From the NCBI GenBank assembly GCA_017938645.1, contig JAGBBE010000035.1, positions 1 through 38,712 on the forward strand: a stretch of 38,712 nucleotides of DNA, given 5' to 3'. The notes beneath the pieces were generated by a model. It saw only the letters and a list, made by a program, of their open reading frames with translations. It was not told the DNA's origin and searched no databases. Every line of letters begins with the position of its first letter. Positions within the stretch are counted from its first letter, which is position 1. This DNA is from Clostridia bacterium. Its GTDB lineage: Bacteria > Bacillota_A > Clostridia > Christensenellales > Aristaeellaceae. Shown piece by piece: positions 24,997 to 33,883 of the stretch. Position numbers and translations under genes: made by a program.

Positions 24997-25677
24997 TCAC
25001 ATATCCATGAGGGGAACCGCTGTTCCGTTGACTTCGCCCAGCAGCGCTGTGCGACGCAGCGAATACGAGGGGGGTTCTGTGCCGGCATACGCACTCCATG
25101 CGTTCAGGAGAAGTTCTGGCTTGAGGGTTGCAGCTTCAACAAAGGAGACGCGGACATTCAGTACTTTTCGATCTTCGTGATCCTCTACGACCGTCAGCTC
25201 GTGCAGCATCGGGCGGATATTGACCATTGTTTCGGCCTTTTTGGATTTACGCAGCGCCATAATCTCTTCTTCCGCAAGGAAGGCCGGCATCACATCAATC
25301 AGCCGTGCGGCGGCGTCTCCGCGAAGGGTGAGCGTGTACTGTGCCTGACGAAGCGCGGCACCGACCTTCGGGAATGTGTCCTCTACCAGACGCGCACGCG
25401 AAACGCTCAGAGAAGGCGGCAGCACGCGATTCATGGCAGCCAGGCATTGTTCCTCACTGACTTCTTCAGTAAGGGAGACATCCAGAATCTCCGCATCACC
25501 GGGAACACCGGAAGAAAGCGCAGAGGCAAAGGACATCACCATATGCGGGTTGAAGCCGTTGGAATAGCGAACCGGCAGACCGCTCCGGCGAAGCGCGCGC
25601 TGCATGGTTCTCTGAAGATCGAGAAGGCCAAGATGACGCACAATATCATCCTTCTTGAACTGAATCAGCATTCTCAT
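24997..25677 (-). CDS. TIGR03936 / DUF2344 radical-SAM-associated protein
   Basis: The 226-residue protein matches the DUF2344 family, which appears next to or fused to TIGR03960 radical SAM proteins and near RNase G. The N-terminus (MRMLIQFKKDDIVRHLGLLDLQRTMQRALRRS in pattern) and the segment RYSNGFNPHMVMSFASALSSGVPGDAEI are characteristic. The molecular function is unknown; a role in RNA or ribosome modification has been suggested by context only. It overlaps the upstream radical SAM gene by four bases, so the two are translationally coupled and probably form a complex. Confidence 0.88.
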   Translation of the reverse strand: MRMLIQFKKDDIVRHLGLLDLQRTMQRALRRSGLPVRYSNGFNPHMVMSFASALSSGVPGDAEILDVSLTEEVSEEQCLAAMNRVLPPSLSVSRARLVEDTFPKVGAALRQAQYTLTLRGDAAARLIDVMPAFLAEEEIMALRKSKKAETMVNIRPMLHELTVVEDHEDRKVLNVRVSFVEAATLKPELLLNAWSAYAGTEPPSYSLRRTALLGEVNGTAVPLMDM

Positions 25678-27515
25678 CGTCCTTCACACGCTCCTTCAAA
25701 TCTCTTCAGTCCGCAGCCCTGACATCCCTTACGGCAATCGGGCGTGCTTTGGGCAGACATCGCCCGCTCGTGCTCACGCCACAGATAAGTCTGTGTCACA
25801 CCTGCATCGATGAACGCCCAAGGCAGAAGCTCGTCCTTTGCGCGCGTGCGGTTTGCATAGAATTCGCCGCTGATGCCGCACTGATCGAATGCCTGCATCC
25901 ACTTTTCAAAAGAGAACTGGTCGGTCCATCCATCAAAACGACAGCCAAGACGCCACGCGGCCTCAAGAACATCGGCAGTCTTACGGTCGCCCCGGGCAAA
26001 TACTGCTTCGAGGAAAGAAACCTGCGGTTCATGCCAGTTGAATTCCACACCCTTAATCTTCATGATTCTGCAAAGGTGCTTCTGTTTCTCCTTAAACTGC
26101 TCAATGGTATCCTGAGCTTCCCACTGGAAAGGCGTGAAGGGTTTAGGCACAAAGCAGGATGCGCTGCAATTCACGCGCAGTCCCTTGGCTCTCATAGAAC
26201 GCGGTGTTTCAAAATACTTCCGGACAACCTTGTTTGCCAGATCGGCAATGCCGTCAAGGTCATCCATGGTTTCGGTCGGCAGACCGAACATGAAATAGAG
26301 CTTCACACTGCTCCATCCGCCGGCGAAAGCGTCCGCAACGGAGGAAACCAGATCTTCCTCCGTGATCCCCTTGTTAATGACATCGCGCAGACGCTGCGTG
26401 CCTGCTTCCATGGCATAAGTCAGGCTCGTTTTGCGCACCTTCTGAGTCTCTTCAAGCGTCTGCTTGAGCTCGCTGTCAAGACGCAGGGACGGCAGAGAGA
26501 GCGCGATGCGCTTCTCGGCAAAGCGCTCCATCAGCTCATGCGCAAGCTGCGGCAGGCAGGAATAATCGCCTGTTGAGAGCGAAGAGAGTGTGATCTCTTC
26601 ATAGCCAGTTTCGTCGACCAGTTTCTTGGCGAGGTCAAGGAGATGCTCCACGCTGCGCTCGCGAACCGGACGATAGATCATACCAGCCTGGCAGAAGCGA
26701 CAGCCGCGCGTGCAGCCGCGCAGAACCTCAATGTTGATCCTGTCATGAACAATCTCCATGAACGGGACAATCACGCTTTCTGGATAGGATGCGTGGTCAA
26801 GATCTGCAACCATATTCTTAACAACTGTACGCGGCACGCCATCCTCAATGGGCTCAAAGGACGCAAGCGTACCGTCTTCATTGTATTCGGCATGGTACAG
26901 GCTGGGGACATAGACACCGCGCAGTCTGGCAAGGCGCCTCAGACATTCCTGACGGCTTACCCCTTCTTCCTTACACTGCTTGACGACATCGATTGTCTCC
27001 AGCGTGCTGATCTCGCCATCACCGATAGAGAATGCATCGATGAAGTGATGCAGCGGTTCCGGATTAAAGGCACAGGGACCGCCTGCAATCACGATGGGAT
27101 GTTCCCATGTACGGTCTTCTGTATGCAGCGGAATGCCGGACAGATCCAGTATCTCCAGAATATTGGTATAGCTCATCTCATACTGGAGCGTAATGCCCAG
27201 CATATCAAAGCTGCTGACAGGAGAGCGCGACTCGAGCGTGAAGAGCGGAACCTTCTCCTCGCGCATCAGATCGGCCATGTCGACCCACGGCATAAAGACA
27301 CGCTCACAAAGCGCATCGTCACGCTTGTTAATGATATCGTAAAGGATGCGAGAGCCGAGATGAGACATACCCACTTCGTACACATCCGGAAAAGCAAAGG
27401 CATACCGGATAGCCACGCTGTCCGGTTCTTTGAGTACGGCATTCATCTCGCCGCCCATGTAGCGAGCCGGCTTCTGTACGCGGTCAAGAAGACCGTCAAT
27501 CTTAGTTCTATACAA
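25674..27515 (-). CDS. TIGR03960 family B12-binding-type radical SAM protein
   Basis: The 613-residue protein has a cobalamin-binding-like domain in the first 200 residues and a radical SAM core with C268-x3-C272-x2-C275 (RGCTRGCRFCQAG). A Cys cluster near the C-terminus (DCRKGCQGCGLKRFEG) may hold another metal site. The family is widespread in Clostridia, always close to TIGR03936; the substrate is not known to me. The start is TTG, supported by GGGGAGG seven bases upstream and by the conserved N-terminus. It is the first gene of the operon to miaA, with promoter at 27546-27574. Confidence 0.9.
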   Translation of the reverse strand: MYRTKIDGLLDRVQKPARYMGGEMNAVLKEPDSVAIRYAFAFPDVYEVGMSHLGSRILYDIINKRDDALCERVFMPWVDMADLMREEKVPLFTLESRSPVSSFDMLGITLQYEMSYTNILEILDLSGIPLHTEDRTWEHPIVIAGGPCAFNPEPLHHFIDAFSIGDGEISTLETIDVVKQCKEEGVSRQECLRRLARLRGVYVPSLYHAEYNEDGTLASFEPIEDGVPRTVVKNMVADLDHASYPESVIVPFMEIVHDRINIEVLRGCTRGCRFCQAGMIYRPVRERSVEHLLDLAKKLVDETGYEEITLSSLSTGDYSCLPQLAHELMERFAEKRIALSLPSLRLDSELKQTLEETQKVRKTSLTYAMEAGTQRLRDVINKGITEEDLVSSVADAFAGGWSSVKLYFMFGLPTETMDDLDGIADLANKVVRKYFETPRSMRAKGLRVNCSASCFVPKPFTPFQWEAQDTIEQFKEKQKHLCRIMKIKGVEFNWHEPQVSFLEAVFARGDRKTADVLEAAWRLGCRFDGWTDQFSFEKWMQAFDQCGISGEFYANRTRAKDELLPWAFIDAGVTQTYLWREHERAMSAQSTPDCRKGCQGCGLKRFEGACEGR

Positions 27516-27545
27516 GGCAGTTCCTCCCCACTATAAATCCAATCT

Positions 27546-27574
27546 ATTTTATCCCCTTTTTTGCATATGGTCAA
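27546..27574 (-). promoter_or_regulatory. Promoter of the TIGR03960-to-miaA operon
   Basis: On the minus strand, TTGACC and TAAAAT are 17 bp apart. The start point would be near 27539, giving a leader of about 24 nt. Confidence 0.72.
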
Positions 27575-27618
27575 GCAAATGCCAGGATTTTCTCCATATA
27601 TGAAGTGATATGAAGTGT

Positions 27619-28584
27619 TCAGTCATGCTTAACAGCGGACAGACGTTCAACCGCCCAGCTTGCATGGACACGGACAGCCTCAAACGGAGACTCTGACCAA
27701 TCCCGGAGGATTGGTAAATAGGCAGGGTTTCCTGAGTTTCCGGCGATCAAAGCAGCCTGTGCCCTTATGCGCTGAGGTCTTGCAGCATTACGGCCGATCA
27801 TATTTGCAAGCCGCTGAACAGAGTCGGAAAAGGCGGCTTGATCCTGCGTCACAAAATCATCTGTACAGAAATCAACGGATTTGCTTACAGTGACCTTTTC
27901 TTTCTGCATAGGACATACGCGCTGACAGACGTCGCAGCCGATCAGCCGCGCCCCATTCTTTTCGCGCAGATGCTCAGGCATTACAACGCCTTCCATCATA
28001 AAGTTGCGCAGGCACCTTTCCGGATGACTCATGCCATGCTGGTCAAGTGCGGCTGCCGGACAGGCGCGAATACAGGCACCGCAGTCAAGGCAGCTAATAC
28101 CTGTATATGGTGCATCCTCGCCTTCGGGCGCAAAGTCTGTCGCCATCAGGATAATCACAACACGTGTGCCATACTGCTCCGTGATCAGTAAACCATTCTT
28201 CCCGATCGCGCCTAAGGCTGCGCGAACAGCGGCCTCTTTTGCCGGATAGGATACGTTTGCTTTGATCATGCGCCCAGCCGATTTTGCTATATTCTCAAGA
28301 GAAATGGCAGCATGGTAAGCATTGTTGGATGCCTGATAATAGCTATCAATAAACACCGTATTATCGTTTTGAACAGTGGCAGGCATATACGGGAACAGAA
28401 GTACGGCTATGCTTCTTATCCACGGCATTTCTTCCCGAGGTAAATAGCGCAGCTGCCTGCGTTCAGAGAGCGGTGGCTGGGATTCTACGATGCGTTTTGA
28501 ATGATTAAACGAATCAGGAGAGCATTGCCCCACTGACATAAAGCCGACATCTTCCGCCGCCTTTTTGAATTCAAGCCAATTCAT
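27619..28584 (-). CDS. QueG-like double-cluster iron-sulfur protein
   Basis: The 321-residue protein has the DUF1730 plus 4Fe-4S layout of epoxyqueuosine reductase QueG, the last enzyme of queuosine synthesis. Cluster ligands are visible as C165-x2-C168-x2-C171-x3-C175, C191, and C217-x2-C220-x3-C224, and the C-terminus has HEAT-like repeats (about 265-315). The AALGAIGKNGLLIT stretch matches the cobalamin-binding region. However, the DTxP motif with the proposed acid Asp of QueG reads NVSYPAKE here, and no other que gene is present. It could therefore be a related iron-sulfur oxidoreductase of other function. ATG has GGAGG five bases upstream; a terminator upstream separates it from the glycosyltransferase gene. 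Confidence 0.7.
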   Translation of the reverse strand: MNWLEFKKAAEDVGFMSVGQCSPDSFNHSKRIVESQPPLSERRQLRYLPREEMPWIRSIAVLLFPYMPATVQNDNTVFIDSYYQASNNAYHAAISLENIAKSAGRMIKANVSYPAKEAAVRAALGAIGKNGLLITEQYGTRVVIILMATDFAPEGEDAPYTGISCLDCGACIRACPAAALDQHGMSHPERCLRNFMMEGVVMPEHLREKNGARLIGCDVCQRVCPMQKEKVTVSKSVDFCTDDFVTQDQAAFSDSVQRLANMIGRNAARPQRIRAQAALIAGNSGNPAYLPILRDWSESPFEAVRVHASWAVERLSAVKHD

Positions 28585-28594
28585 GGAACCTCCA

Positions 28595-28629
28595 TAAAAA
28601 GAGCTGCAAAGTCAAACTCTGCAGCTCTT
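28595..28629 (-). terminator. Terminator of the glycosyltransferase gene
   Basis: On the minus strand, a 10-bp perfect stem AAGAGCTGCA/TGCAGCTCTT is followed by TTTAT. Confidence 0.85.
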
Positions 28630-28639
28630 GTCAGCATTC

Positions 28640-29620
28640 TTATGATGCGGATGCGCCTGGCATTCTGTGGGCAGCATCAGCCTCGCAGAGGCTTCTGTAC
28701 TGATTACATACCTGCTGCAGCTGGTATTCAAAGTCGCGCTTGTCTTTTTCCTGCAGCGTTGAAAGAATCAGACCGGACACAAACAGAAGAAGCGCTGCCA
28801 GCATGGTCACACAGCAGGCAATAAGCGTCGGGAACTTAGGAACCAGCCCCGTCTCGAAATACTCAACGAATACCGGAATGAAAAACGCAAGCGATAGTAT
28901 AGCAAGCAAGAGCGATATTATTCCGAAGAACGCGAACGGCTTATAGTTCTTGAACAGTCTGCCGATAGTCAGAAGCACTTTTGCCCCATCCTGATATGTG
29001 TTGAGCTTGGATACGCTGCCTTCCGGCCTGTCGCGGTAGTCGATAATAATGTTCCTGACCAGCATGTTTCGATTGATGGCATGAATGGTCATATCGGTTT
29101 CAATTTCAAAACCTTTCGATAGTACGGGATATGTTTTGACGAATGCATAGCTGAAAGCCCTGAATCCGGTCATGATATCCTTGATATCGCTCTTGAAAAG
29201 ATGGTTGATGGATGCCCGGACAATGCTGTTGCCGGCATTATGGAACGGACGCTTATTCTCAGTGAAATACGTGCTGGACAGACGATCGCCTACAACCATA
29301 TCTGCCTGCTCCTCCAGAACAAGACGCGCCATCTCAGGAGCAGATTCTGCAGGATATGTATCGTCTCCATCTGTCATGATATAGCAGTCTGCGTCAATCT
29401 CACGGAACATTCTGCGAATGACATTTCCCTTTCCCTGCATACGCTCTCTGCGAACAATTGCGCCGGCACGCGCTGCGATATCACCGGTACCGTCGCTGGA
29501 ATTGTTGTCATATACATAGATCGCTGCATCGGGAAGCACACGCCTGAAGTCAGTCACGACTTTTGCGATAGTCTTACTCTCGTTGTAGCAGGGGATCAGC
29601 ACGGCTATTCTGTCTTTCAT
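28640..29620 (-). CDS. Family 2 glycosyltransferase, polyprenyl-phosphate type
   Basis: The 326-residue membrane protein has a GT-A catalytic domain (about 1-225) and two C-terminal membrane helices (about 230-252 and 265-290). IPCYNESKTI, YDNNSSDGT and the metal-binding D84-G-D86 (TDGDDTYP) are typical of DPM1/GtrB-like enzymes that load a sugar onto undecaprenyl phosphate. GFEIETDMTIHA and YRDRPEGSVSKLNTYQDG match the family's acceptor region. The sugar is unknown. A polar tail follows the membrane part. SD GGAGAGG; its own promoter (29666-29674) and terminator suggest a single-gene unit. Confidence 0.88.
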   Translation of the reverse strand: MKDRIAVLIPCYNESKTIAKVVTDFRRVLPDAAIYVYDNNSSDGTGDIAARAGAIVRRERMQGKGNVIRRMFREIDADCYIMTDGDDTYPAESAPEMARLVLEEQADMVVGDRLSSTYFTENKRPFHNAGNSIVRASINHLFKSDIKDIMTGFRAFSYAFVKTYPVLSKGFEIETDMTIHAINRNMLVRNIIIDYRDRPEGSVSKLNTYQDGAKVLLTIGRLFKNYKPFAFFGIISLLLAILSLAFFIPVFVEYFETGLVPKFPTLIACCVTMLAALLLFVSGLILSTLQEKDKRDFEYQLQQVCNQYRSLCEADAAHRMPGASAS

Positions 29621-29665
29621 GATTATTCCTCTCCGGCGCAGTATTCAGAACATGTTTACCTGTAT

Positions 29666-29674
29666 TATAGCATA
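29666..29674 (-). promoter_or_regulatory. Extended -10 promoter of the glycosyltransferase gene
   Basis: TGCTATAAT on the minus strand; no convincing -35 at 17 bp. Confidence 0.55.
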
Positions 29675-29705
29675 CGCGCTCTGAATTGCATAGAACAAAC
29701 ATCAT

Positions 29706-29732
29706 TAAAAAGCGCACCCCGAAGGGTGCGCT
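29706..29732 (-). terminator. Terminator of upp
   Basis: On the minus strand AGCGCACCC and GGGTGCGCT pair around a short loop and are followed by TTTTT. Confidence 0.88.
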
Positions 29733-29744
29733 GACTTATGCAGA

Positions 29745-30419
<675 letters not shown>

Positions 30420-30425
30420 TCATTC

Positions 30426-30454
30426 ATTATATCATTGAATGGAATGCTGGGCAA
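30426..30454 (-). promoter_or_regulatory. Promoter of upp
   Basis: On the minus strand, TTGCCC and TATAAT are 17 bp apart. The leader of about 45 nt holds only a small CGGC/GCCG hairpin. Confidence 0.72.
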
Positions 30455-30505
30455 GTGGCATGACTGTGTTTTTTCTTCGGGCTTAAGATAATCCGCCATG
30501 CTTGC

Positions 30506-30534
30506 TTGACATTGTAATGTTACGCGGCTATACT
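30506..30534 (+). promoter_or_regulatory. Promoter of lgt-recX
   Basis: Consensus TTGACA and TATACT are 17 bp apart, divergent from upp. Confidence 0.8.
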
Positions 30535-30599
30535 GACTTTGGCATGATCTCCCGAGTATGGGACATCATATACTTCAATAGCATCCAATGGAGGTATTT

Positions 30600-31748
30600 A
30601 TGCTCAGCAGACCCATAATTGACCGCATCGCCGTTTTCGGCGTCAGCTGGTATGCCATACTGATTGTCGCTGCAGTGCTGATCGGCTATGTGATCAGCGG
30701 ATGGGAGGCCAGAAGGAAGTCCTTTCCCCATGATACGCTGATTGACTTGCTGCTCTATGGCATTCCGCTTTGTATTGTCTTTGCGCGGCTGTATTATGTG
30801 TTTTTCCGCTTTAATACATACGCAGAGGATCCGCTTTCGGTCTTCAATATCCGCGAAGGCGGTCTTGCGATCTATGGAGCCCTGATCGGCGGCTATATCG
30901 CTGCGCGTATTACTTCAAAAAAGCATAATGTTCCCCTGCTCAGTCTTCTGGATGTCGTTGCGCCGGCCATTGTGCTTGGCCAGGGTATCGGCCGCTGGGG
31001 CAACTACATCAACATGGAAGCTTATGGCCTGCGTATTGCCGAGGAAGCGCTGCAGTTCTTCCCGTTCGCTGTAGAGATTCCCATAGGCGATGTCTGGTAC
31101 TGGCACATGGCGACCTTCTTCTATGAGTTCTGTTGGGATATTCTCGTCTTCGCGCTGCTTCTGATCGTGCGCAGGCATTGCCGGAAAACGGGCGACATCT
31201 TCTGCTGGTACGCCCTGCTGTATTGCTCCGGTCGCACGGTAATCGAAGGTCTTCGCAATGACAGTCTGACGTTCATCAGCGAGTTTGTTCGCATTTCTCA
31301 GATACTGTCCGCGCTTGCTGCCTTTATTGTGGTGGTTTATTTCTTCGTTCGTATCCGGGACAGGATCAGCGCTGTTACGATAGCGCCTGTTGTCAGCGCT
31401 GTTCTGTGCCTCGTCACAACGTTCCTTGGCGAGTTTGAGCGCGGTGCATACAGCACACTGTTTGTTTTCTCCCAGATCAGCCTGGCGGCTCTGATTCTCT
31501 CTCAGATTGTCATTATTGTCCTCTGGACTATTGACAGCGGCCGATTTGATATTGGCACATCGGTTCCTCTGCTGATCAACGCAGCCTATATCGCCGTGCT
31601 CCTGATTGCAGGCTTCGGTCGCGCAAACGAGGACAATACGTATTATGTCTCTCTCAGGCAGTCGGCGGCAATGCTGCAGATGATCATCTGCGGTTGGCTG
31701 CTCTGTTATCCCCTGTGCCCGCGTACTGCCGACGGTGTTCGTGACTGA
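30600..31748 (+). CDS. lgt: Prolipoprotein diacylglyceryl transferase with C-terminal membrane extension
   Basis: Lgt moves diacylglycerol from phosphatidylglycerol to the lipobox cysteine of prolipoproteins, in the membrane. The signature GRWGNYINMEAYG (131-143) is intact, as are REGGLAIYGALIGG (85-98) and the arginines of GRTVIEGLRND (211-221). The 382-residue protein is about 100 residues longer than most Lgt. The excess is at the C-terminus (about 260-382) and looks like three or four further membrane helices with no known motif. The ATG at 30600 has GGAGG six bases upstream; the ATG twelve bases earlier contains that site and is rejected. recX follows at +28. Confidence 0.88.
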   Translation: MLSRPIIDRIAVFGVSWYAILIVAAVLIGYVISGWEARRKSFPHDTLIDLLLYGIPLCIVFARLYYVFFRFNTYAEDPLSVFNIREGGLAIYGALIGGYIAARITSKKHNVPLLSLLDVVAPAIVLGQGIGRWGNYINMEAYGLRIAEEALQFFPFAVEIPIGDVWYWHMATFFYEFCWDILVFALLLIVRRHCRKTGDIFCWYALLYCSGRTVIEGLRNDSLTFISEFVRISQILSALAAFIVVVYFFVRIRDRISAVTIAPVVSAVLCLVTTFLGEFERGAYSTLFVFSQISLAALILSQIVIIVLWTIDSGRFDIGTSVPLLINAAYIAVLLIAGFGRANEDNTYYVSLRQSAAMLQMIICGWLLCYPLCPRTADGVRD

Positions 31749-31776
31749 TACAGCGTTTTCTGGAGGTAATCATCGC

Positions 31777-32415
31777 TTGCCGCAAGATCTCATGCTTCTC
31801 AGCGTTCACAGAGTTCGCAGCCGTGCAGAACTGACCCTCTCAACAGGTGAAAAGCTGTTCATGCCGCGCGCTATGCTCAAGGAGCGTCCGTACAGAGGCG
31901 GAACTCCGTTTGATATGCAGTCCTTCCAGCGCTTTCTACAGGAGCGCTCCTATCCCTTTGCCTTGGAGAAGGCGGTATCTCTTCTCGCTCTGAAGGCCAG
32001 GACGGAAAAAGAACTGCGGGATTCTCTACGGCAGGCAGCTTATCCTGCTGAAGTCATCGTGCGCGTAATAGACAGAATGCGTGAAGCCGGATACATCAAC
32101 GATACTGAGTTTGCTGCGCAATGGGCTGCCTCCCGCACTGCCAGAGGAATGGGCGGAAGACGTATCAGCATGGAGCTGAGACGGAAGGGACTTGAGCAGG
32201 ATGCTGTTGACGAGGCGCTTTCTCAGATAACGGATGATGCGGTATTCGACAGCGCTCTGAAAACAGCAGAAAAGGCGGCTCGCGGAAAAAACCTATCTTC
32301 TCCTTCGGATCGGCAAAAGATTACCGCGGCGCTGCTGCGCCGCGGATATGACTACGGATTAGCTCGAAGAGCAATATCATCGCTGATGAGCAACGGATGC
32401 GATTGTGATTCATAG
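31777..32415 (+). CDS. recX: Regulatory protein RecX
   Basis: RecX binds RecA filaments and limits recombination and SOS induction. The 212-residue protein has the tandem three-helix repeats of RecX: ALEKAVSLLALKARTEKELRDSLR, VIDRMREAGYINDTEFAAQW and RRISMELRRKGLEQDAVDEAL are typical. The start is taken as TTG at 31777 because GGAGGT lies nine bases upstream; an in-frame GTG at 31735 would overlap lgt and skip that site. It is probably co-transcribed with lgt. No recA is in the window. Confidence 0.9.
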   Translation: MPQDLMLLSVHRVRSRAELTLSTGEKLFMPRAMLKERPYRGGTPFDMQSFQRFLQERSYPFALEKAVSLLALKARTEKELRDSLRQAAYPAEVIVRVIDRMREAGYINDTEFAAQWAASRTARGMGGRRISMELRRKGLEQDAVDEALSQITDDAVFDSALKTAEKAARGKNLSSPSDRQKITAALLRRGYDYGLARRAISSLMSNGCDCDS

Positions 32416-32417
32416 GC

Positions 32418-32452
32418 ATAAAACCCACCGGATATGTTCCGGTGGGTTTTGC
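32418..32452. terminator. Bidirectional terminator between recX and the FAD oxidase gene
   Basis: A 13-bp perfect stem (AAAACCCACCGGA/TCCGGTGGGTTTT) with a short loop and T-rich flanks in both directions. Confidence 0.92.
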
Positions 32453-32485
32453 TTATTTCAGCTTGCGAGAATTGCTGTCCAGATC

Positions 32486-33883
32486 TCAGATCACCTTGCC
32501 GGGATTGAGAATTCCTTTCGGATCAAAGGCCTTTTTGATGCCGCGCATCAGATTAATCTGAACATCACCCATGCTGTCGAAGAGGTATTGCCGTTTTGCA
32601 TGACCGATGCCATGCTCTCCGCTGACCTCACCGCCCATATCGCGTGCAGCGTCATAGAGTTCGTCCATGACCTGATGACAGGCAGACTTCCATACAGCTT
32701 CTTCCATGTCGTCTCTGCATGCATAGATATGGAGATTGCCGTCTCCGGCATGGCCGAATGAACAGATCCTCACGCCAATCCGTTTGCCGATTTCGACGCT
32801 CTTCCTGACAAATGCCGGAATCATATCACGCGGAACAACAACATCGCACTCGTCCATCGCGCTCGTTGAGCCCTTGATTGCCTCAAGGAAGGCGCCGCGC
32901 GCATTCCAGATACTCTCCTTCCGCTCGTCCGTATCAGCAAGAAGGACGTCTTTTGCGCCGATAGACAGCGCAAGATCCGTCAGCGTATCCATTGCGGGCT
33001 TCAGGGCCTCTATGCTGGGGCCATCCAGACGCACAAGCAGATAAGCGTCGGCGCTGGTATCCGGGAACTGCTTGCCGAGGTATGTTTCTGCGCACGCAAT
33101 AACCTCGCGTTCCATAAACTCGACAGCAGTAGGCTCACAGCCGCAGCCAAGCACAGCAGGCACGGCGCCGATACAGGCGTCCAGATCGTCAAAGGGCATC
33201 AGCAAAGACAGATTGACCTTCGGCTCGGGGATCAGTTTGACTGTCAGCTTAGTCAGGAAACCAAGCGTACCCTCGCTTCCGATCATCAGGTCAAGCAGGC
33301 TGTACCCGCTGGAAGTCTTCACATTCTTTCCGCCCAGGTATGTCACGCTGCCGTCGGCGAGTACGATCTCCATGCCGAGGACATAGTCGCGCGTGACGCC
33401 ATAGCGGACAGCACGCATACCTCCGGCGTTGGTCATGGCGTTGCCGCCCATGGTGGCGGTTTTCTCGCCGGGATCCGGCGGATAGAAAAGCCCGGTTCCC
33501 TCCAATGCCTTCGGGAATTCCATCAGCAGAACGCCAGGTTCGACGGTTGCGGTCATATTCTTCTTGTCAATCTCCAGAACGCGCTTCATCTTCTCGGTTG
33601 AGAGAACGATGCCGCCGTGAATGGCCACACATCCGCCACAGAGGCCCGTGCCTGAACCGCGTGGCGTGACAGGAATCATATGTTCGCTGCAGTATCTCAG
33701 AATGGCACTTACATCTTCGGTGGAGAGCGCCTGCAGAACAGCTTCGGGCATATAGTGCCCATACTCTGTCATTTCGTCATGATCATAGTCTGTGGAGATG
33801 TCTTCTCCAGAGAACACGCGTCCTGGCAGGAGAGCGCGGAAATACGCAAGATCTGCTTCTGTTACACGATGATATGCGTTCAT
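32486..33883 (-). CDS. FAD-linked 2-hydroxyacid dehydrogenase (LctD/GlcD-like)
   Basis: The 465-residue flavoprotein belongs to the GlcD/D-lactate dehydrogenase family and oxidises a 2-hydroxyacid, probably lactate, to the 2-oxoacid. The PCMH-type FAD domain shows TPRGSGTGLCGGCVA (73-87) and GGMRAVRYGVTRDYVLG; the C-terminal domain has GHAGDGNLHIYACR and the GEHGIGHAKRQYL stretch. Its ATG overlaps the etfA stop by four bases and the SD sits inside the end of etfA. With EtfB and ferredoxin-EtfA it resembles LctD of the Acetobacterium woodii LctBCD complex, which drives lactate oxidation by NAD+ together with ferredoxin oxidation. Glycolate as substrate cannot be excluded. Confidence 0.85.
   Translation of the reverse strand: MNAYHRVTEADLAYFRALLPGRVFSGEDISTDYDHDEMTEYGHYMPEAVLQALSTEDVSAILRYCSEHMIPVTPRGSGTGLCGGCVAIHGGIVLSTEKMKRVLEIDKKNMTATVEPGVLLMEFPKALEGTGLFYPPDPGEKTATMGGNAMTNAGGMRAVRYGVTRDYVLGMEIVLADGSVTYLGGKNVKTSSGYSLLDLMIGSEGTLGFLTKLTVKLIPEPKVNLSLLMPFDDLDACIGAVPAVLGCGCEPTAVEFMEREVIACAETYLGKQFPDTSADAYLLVRLDGPSIEALKPAMDTLTDLALSIGAKDVLLADTDERKESIWNARGAFLEAIKGSTSAMDECDVVVPRDMIPAFVRKSVEIGKRIGVRICSFGHAGDGNLHIYACRDDMEEAVWKSACHQVMDELYDAARDMGGEVSGEHGIGHAKRQYLFDSMGDVQINLMRGIKKAFDPKGILNPGKVI

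Noticed and set aside
29648..29662. Second LexA box upstream of the glycosyltransferase gene (AGAACATGTTTACC)
   Set aside because: Its half-sites are two bases too close for GAAC-N4-GTTC, and the site lies downstream of the promoter in a gene with no DNA-repair link.
31735..31776. Upstream GTG start for recX
   Set aside because: It overlaps lgt and precedes the strong GGAGGT site, which is correctly spaced only for the TTG at 31777.
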